This document shows positions 61,150 through 64,000 of a DNA stretch of 64,000 nucleotides, one piece after another. The DNA comes from Verrucomicrobiota bacterium. Its GTDB lineage: Bacteria > Verrucomicrobiota > Verrucomicrobiia > Opitutales > Opitutaceae. The stretch covers positions 372,001 through 436,000 of the forward strand of contig JAEYUW010000045.1 of NCBI GenBank assembly GCA_023432225.1. Direction: 5' to 3'. Positions within the stretch are counted from its first letter, which is position 1, and each line of letters starts with the position of its first letter. The notes under the pieces were generated by a model, which did no database searches, was not told where the DNA came from, and was given only the letters and a program-made list of their open reading frames with translations. The translations under genes were made by a program, and so were the position numbers.

Positions 61150-63543
61150 ATGCTTTCTGATCTCCGGCTCGCCGTTAGAAATCTCCTCAAGTCGCGCGGC
61201 TTCAGTGCCGTCGCTGTCCTCACCCTCGCGGTCGGCCTCGCGGCGACGACGACGATGTTCAGCACATTGCGCGCTCTCGTCCTCTCGCCCTTCCGCTATC
61301 CCGCGCCGGAACAGCTCGCGATGGTCTGGTCGGACCGGCAATGGCCGCTCTCTTCGGCCGACTACCTCGACATCAAAAAGGAGCTGACGTCCTTCAGCGA
61401 ATTCGGCGTCTACACGCCGCAATCCTTCAACGTCGGGCAGGAAAACGCGCAAGCCGTGTCCGGCGCCGGCGTCACGGCCGGCGTGCTGCGTGCCTTCGGC
61501 GTCGCCCCGCTGCACGGCCGGTGGTTCACGCCGGACGACGAGGTGATCGGCGCGCCCGCCGTCGCCATTCTCAGCTACACGCTCTGGCAACAATCCTTCG
61601 GCGGCGATCCTGGCCTCATCGGACGCGAAGTGCGCCTCAACGGTGGCAATGTCACCGTCGTCGGCGTCATGCCCGCCGGATTCGAGTTCGCGGGACCGTG
61701 GCTGCAGACCACCGATTGCCATGTGTGGCAGCCGCTGCAGTTCGACCCGGCGAAACTCCAGCGCGATTCGCATTGGCTGTGCGGCCTGGCGCGGCTCCGT
61801 CCGGGCGTTAGCGTCGCCGCCGCCGACGCCGAGGTGAAGGCCCTAGGCAAACGACTCGCCGAAGCCTACCCCGACAGCAATCTGCGCAAGCCGATGCTCG
61901 TCGTCTCGCTCCACGAGCAAATGACCGCCAACACCGCGCGCCAAGGCTGGGTGCTCTTCGCCGCCGTCGCGCTCGTGCTCCTCGTCGCCTGCGCCAACGT
62001 CGCCAGCATGCTGCTGGCCCGCGGCGCGAAACGGGCCGGCGAGTTCGGTGTGCGCCTCGCGCTCGGCGCCACCCGCGGAGCGCTGGTGCGGCTCGCGTTG
62101 GCGGAAAGTCTCGTGATCGCGTTCGCTGGCGCCGCGCTCGGTTTGGCGCTTTCGCTCGGAGGCATTCAGGTCATGCGCGTCATCGCGCCGACCACGGCCG
62201 CCCGCAAGGCGGCGATCGCTCTCGATGCGGACGTGCTGCTCTTCGTGCTCGGCGCGACGCTGCTGACCGCACTCGTCGCCGGATTGCCGCCCGCCCTCGC
62301 GGGTTCGCGAGTCGGTCTGGCCGCAGTGATTCGCAGCGACTCGCGGAACAGCACCTCGTCGCGCCACCGCTTGCTGCAAGGGCTGCTCATTGGCCAGATC
62401 GCCCTCGCGTTCATCCTCGCCAACGGCGCCGCGATCTTCTCCCGCAGTTATCTGAAACTGATCGAGGACAACCAGCAGCTCTCGACCGATCACGTGCTCG
62501 TCGGGCGAGTCAACCTGCGCGGCAAGCGCTACGACGAAGACGCGGACCGCGTGCGTTTCTGGCGGGCGCTGGAAGAACGGCTGAAAGCACTCCCGGGCGT
62601 AACCAGCGTCGGAGTCACCTCGAAGCTGCCACTCGAAGGCGGCAGCAACACGAACGCGCTCGTGAACGACGAAACCTACGATCCGGCGAAGCGTCGCATG
62701 TTGGTGGAGCGCTCGTCGGTCACCGAAGACTATTTCGCCGCCGCGGGCCTCAAGCTGGTCCAGGGGCGCACGCTCAATGCCGAGGATCGCACCGGCGAAG
62801 TGCGCGGTGTGGTCGTGAATCAGGCCATGGTCGCCAAGGCTTGGCCGGATAAGAACCCGCTGGGCGAAATGATTCGCGGCAACAATCCCGGGAAACCGTG
62901 GTATACCGTGCGCGTGGTCGGTGTGGTGGAGGACGTGCGGCAGTTCGGCCCCACCGAGAAGGTGCAGGCGGAAATGTATACGACGCCTGAAGGGCATTGG
63001 GGACGCTCGCTGATCGCTATGATTCGGTCGTCTCAGCCGGCCACCGCGCTGGCATCGGCGTTACGCGCGGAGGTGGCGGCGCTCGATTCGGAGCTTGGCG
63101 TCGAACGCATCCGCACGCTCGGTCAGGTCGTGAAGGACTCCACGCGCGGCCAGCGCACGATGGCCGGACTCGTGAACGCTTTCATGGCGATCGCGCTCGG
63201 TCTGCTGGCGGTCGGTCTCTACGGCACTCTCTCCTACCTCGTTCAACAGCGCACGCGCGAGATCGGCGTGCGCCTCGCCATCGGTGCCGGCAAGGGCAGC
63301 ATCCTCCGACTGATCGCGGCGCAGAGCGGTCGCTGGATTGCCATCGGACTCGTGCTCGGCATCGGCGGCGTCTTCGGCAGCAGCGCGCTGCTGAAGTCGG
63401 TCGTCTATGGCATGGACGGCGTCAGCGTCGGACCGCTGGCGCTCGGCGCGGCCGCGGTGTTCTGCGCCGCAGTGCTCGCTTGCTGGATTCCCGCTCAGCG
63501 TGCGTCGCGGCTGGATCCGCTGCTGGCGCTGCGATCCGATTGA
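61150..63543 (+). CDS. ADOP-type duplicated ABC permease without the N-terminal ADOP segment
   Basis: A 797-residue permease with the same duplicated MacB/FtsX plan as the two at 7996-13345, but it begins directly at the first membrane region (MLSDLRLAVRNLLKSRGFSA). It thus lacks the roughly 80-residue cytoplasmic segment of those copies. Blocks are YTLWQQSFGGDPGLIGREVR and ACANVASMLLARGAKRAGEF in the first half, and VQQRTREIGVRLAIGAGKGS with a terminal LDPLLALRSD in the second. No padR gene precedes it. Upstream lie tRNA-Ala and a terminator, so it is probably transcribed alone. No ATPase gene is adjacent. The substrate is unknown. Confidence 0.88.
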   Translation: MLSDLRLAVRNLLKSRGFSAVAVLTLAVGLAATTTMFSTLRALVLSPFRYPAPEQLAMVWSDRQWPLSSADYLDIKKELTSFSEFGVYTPQSFNVGQENAQAVSGAGVTAGVLRAFGVAPLHGRWFTPDDEVIGAPAVAILSYTLWQQSFGGDPGLIGREVRLNGGNVTVVGVMPAGFEFAGPWLQTTDCHVWQPLQFDPAKLQRDSHWLCGLARLRPGVSVAAADAEVKALGKRLAEAYPDSNLRKPMLVVSLHEQMTANTARQGWVLFAAVALVLLVACANVASMLLARGAKRAGEFGVRLALGATRGALVRLALAESLVIAFAGAALGLALSLGGIQVMRVIAPTTAARKAAIALDADVLLFVLGATLLTALVAGLPPALAGSRVGLAAVIRSDSRNSTSSRHRLLQGLLIGQIALAFILANGAAIFSRSYLKLIEDNQQLSTDHVLVGRVNLRGKRYDEDADRVRFWRALEERLKALPGVTSVGVTSKLPLEGGSNTNALVNDETYDPAKRRMLVERSSVTEDYFAAAGLKLVQGRTLNAEDRTGEVRGVVVNQAMVAKAWPDKNPLGEMIRGNNPGKPWYTVRVVGVVEDVRQFGPTEKVQAEMYTTPEGHWGRSLIAMIRSSQPATALASALRAEVAALDSELGVERIRTLGQVVKDSTRGQRTMAGLVNAFMAIALGLLAVGLYGTLSYLVQQRTREIGVRLAIGAGKGSILRLIAAQSGRWIAIGLVLGIGGVFGSSALLKSVVYGMDGVSVGPLALGAAAVFCAAVLACWIPAQRASRLDPLLALRSD

Positions 63544-63583
63544 GCGTCAGGCACGCACGGATGGAATCGAACCCGTTTAGGAC

Positions 63584-63648
63584 CTGAGGCTGCGGACGCA
63601 GCCCCAGGCAGCATCAAACGCTCGGCCTCACGCGAGGTGAGACCCTAC
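63584..63648. repeat. Two short palindromes after the third permease gene
   Basis: CTGAGGCTGC-GGAC-GCAGCCCCAG at 63584-63607 and GGCCTCAC-GCGA-GGTGAGACC near 63624-63645, followed by CTAC. They have REP-like form but differ in sequence from families A to C. No terminator T run follows either. Confidence 0.55.
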
Positions 63649-63682
63649 AGTGTGCCGACGGCAACCTTCCGGCGCCACCGCC

Positions 63683-64000
63683 TCAATCGAGGTCGCGCAT
63701 GCGGAACGTGAGCCGCCACGTGTCCGTCTGGCCGTCGGGCCGCTTCCGATTCCAGGCGAGGCGCCGGAACGTGGCGAGCACGGCTTGATCGAACTCCGCG
63801 TTGCCGGACGAGCGCGCGATACGCACGTTGCCGATTTCGCCGCTCGCCGTCACGAGGAACGTGACATCGGCATTCAGCGAATCGGCCAAGCCGGTCGGCT
63901 TGAGCTCATCGAAAATGCCCTTCAATTCGTTTTTCAGCAGCGTCTGGTAGACGAGCAGCGCGTCGGCCTCTTCGCGCGACAGCGCTTTGCCGCCTCCGCC
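63683..64000 (-). CDS. TonB-like C-terminal domain protein (partial, N-terminus beyond right edge)
   Basis: The minus strand is open from the right edge to the stop at 63683, giving at least 105 residues. The visible part is a TonB C-terminal domain: DSLNADVTFLVTASGEIGNV, RIARSSGNAEFDQAVLATFR and LTFRMRDLD at the end. The usual Tyr-Pro segment is not obvious. Before it lies KALSREEADALLVYQTLLKN, a helical linker. TonB proteins transmit energy from ExbBD to outer-membrane receptors. The N-terminal anchor is outside the window, so a full TonB versus a TonB-domain fusion cannot be decided. Confidence 0.75.
   Translation of the reverse strand, partial: GGGGKALSREEADALLVYQTLLKNELKGIFDELKPTGLADSLNADVTFLVTASGEIGNVRIARSSGNAEFDQAVLATFRRLAWNRKRPDGQTDTWRLTFRMRDLD

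Noticed and set aside
63560..63583. A tRNA T-arm-like GGTTCGATTCC on the minus strand
   Set aside because: No acceptor, D or anticodon arm pairs around it; it is probably chance or a remnant and is not called.

Overview
The window is a high-GC bacterial chromosome segment, dense with genes on both strands. I infer a member of the Verrucomicrobiota, most likely Opitutaceae. The reasons are the gene repertoire (exosortase, PadR-linked ADOP permeases, a DUF1302/DUF1329/YCF48/RND set, OleA, a DapF-like protein, many secreted and outer-membrane proteins) and the scarcity of clear Shine-Dalgarno sites. No ribosomal RNA or taxonomic marker was compared, so the placement is an inference. There is no prophage, integrase, insertion sequence or CRISPR array.

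Layout, left to right. A partial exosortase gene runs off the left edge (1-1067, minus). It is followed by a secreted redoxin, a DapF-like protein that lacks both catalytic cysteines, rplU-rpmA, an Aag-type glycosylase, a DUF3108 protein, an MBL-fold exonuclease-like protein and an AI-2E-type permease (1210-7525). Next is a PadR regulator whose probable operator overlaps its own ribosome binding site, followed by two giant ADOP permeases (7610-13345). A minus-strand block encodes a DUF1302 outer-membrane-like protein, a DUF1329 protein, a YCF48-like propeller and an MMPL/RND exporter (13414-20216). Then come uvrA, two DUF4252-like secreted or anchored proteins, a Y-family polymerase, an FmdB-like protein, an inositol-phosphatase-family enzyme, a trypsin-like protease gene broken by one in-frame stop, and an MBL/beta-CASP nuclease (20418-29893). 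apaG, fhs, purH and an M20 peptidase follow, then a Pal-like lipoprotein, a LuxR-type response regulator, tRNA-Lys, an ECF sigma factor with its putative anti-sigma partner, and dapA-dapB-ruvA. A pilT-type ATPase, fabD-lepA-lepB, and a four-gene translationally coupled operon (alpha/beta hydrolase, LigD-phosphoesterase-like protein, phosphoribosyltransferase, universal stress protein) bring the layout to about 49.3 kb.

The most striking region is 49552-57294. Eight consecutive minus-strand genes encode a FabF-like ketosynthase, a dedicated acyl carrier protein, two CrtI-like FAD oxidoreductases, a FabZ-like dehydratase, a FabI-like reductase, OleA and OleB. I read this as a self-contained type II fatty-acid-like pathway that feeds the OleA head-to-head condensation route to long-chain hydrocarbons. 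It has two unassigned FAD desaturase-like steps, and oleC and oleD are not present nearby. An intrinsic terminator separates the ketosynthase/ACP pair from the rest.

The right end holds galE, an NtrC-like regulator without a recognisable DNA-binding domain, an M50 site-2 protease, tRNA-Ala, a third ADOP-type permease and a partial TonB-like gene. REP-like palindromes of at least three sequence families sit between genes, and one lies inside the signal-peptide coding region of the YCF48-like gene.
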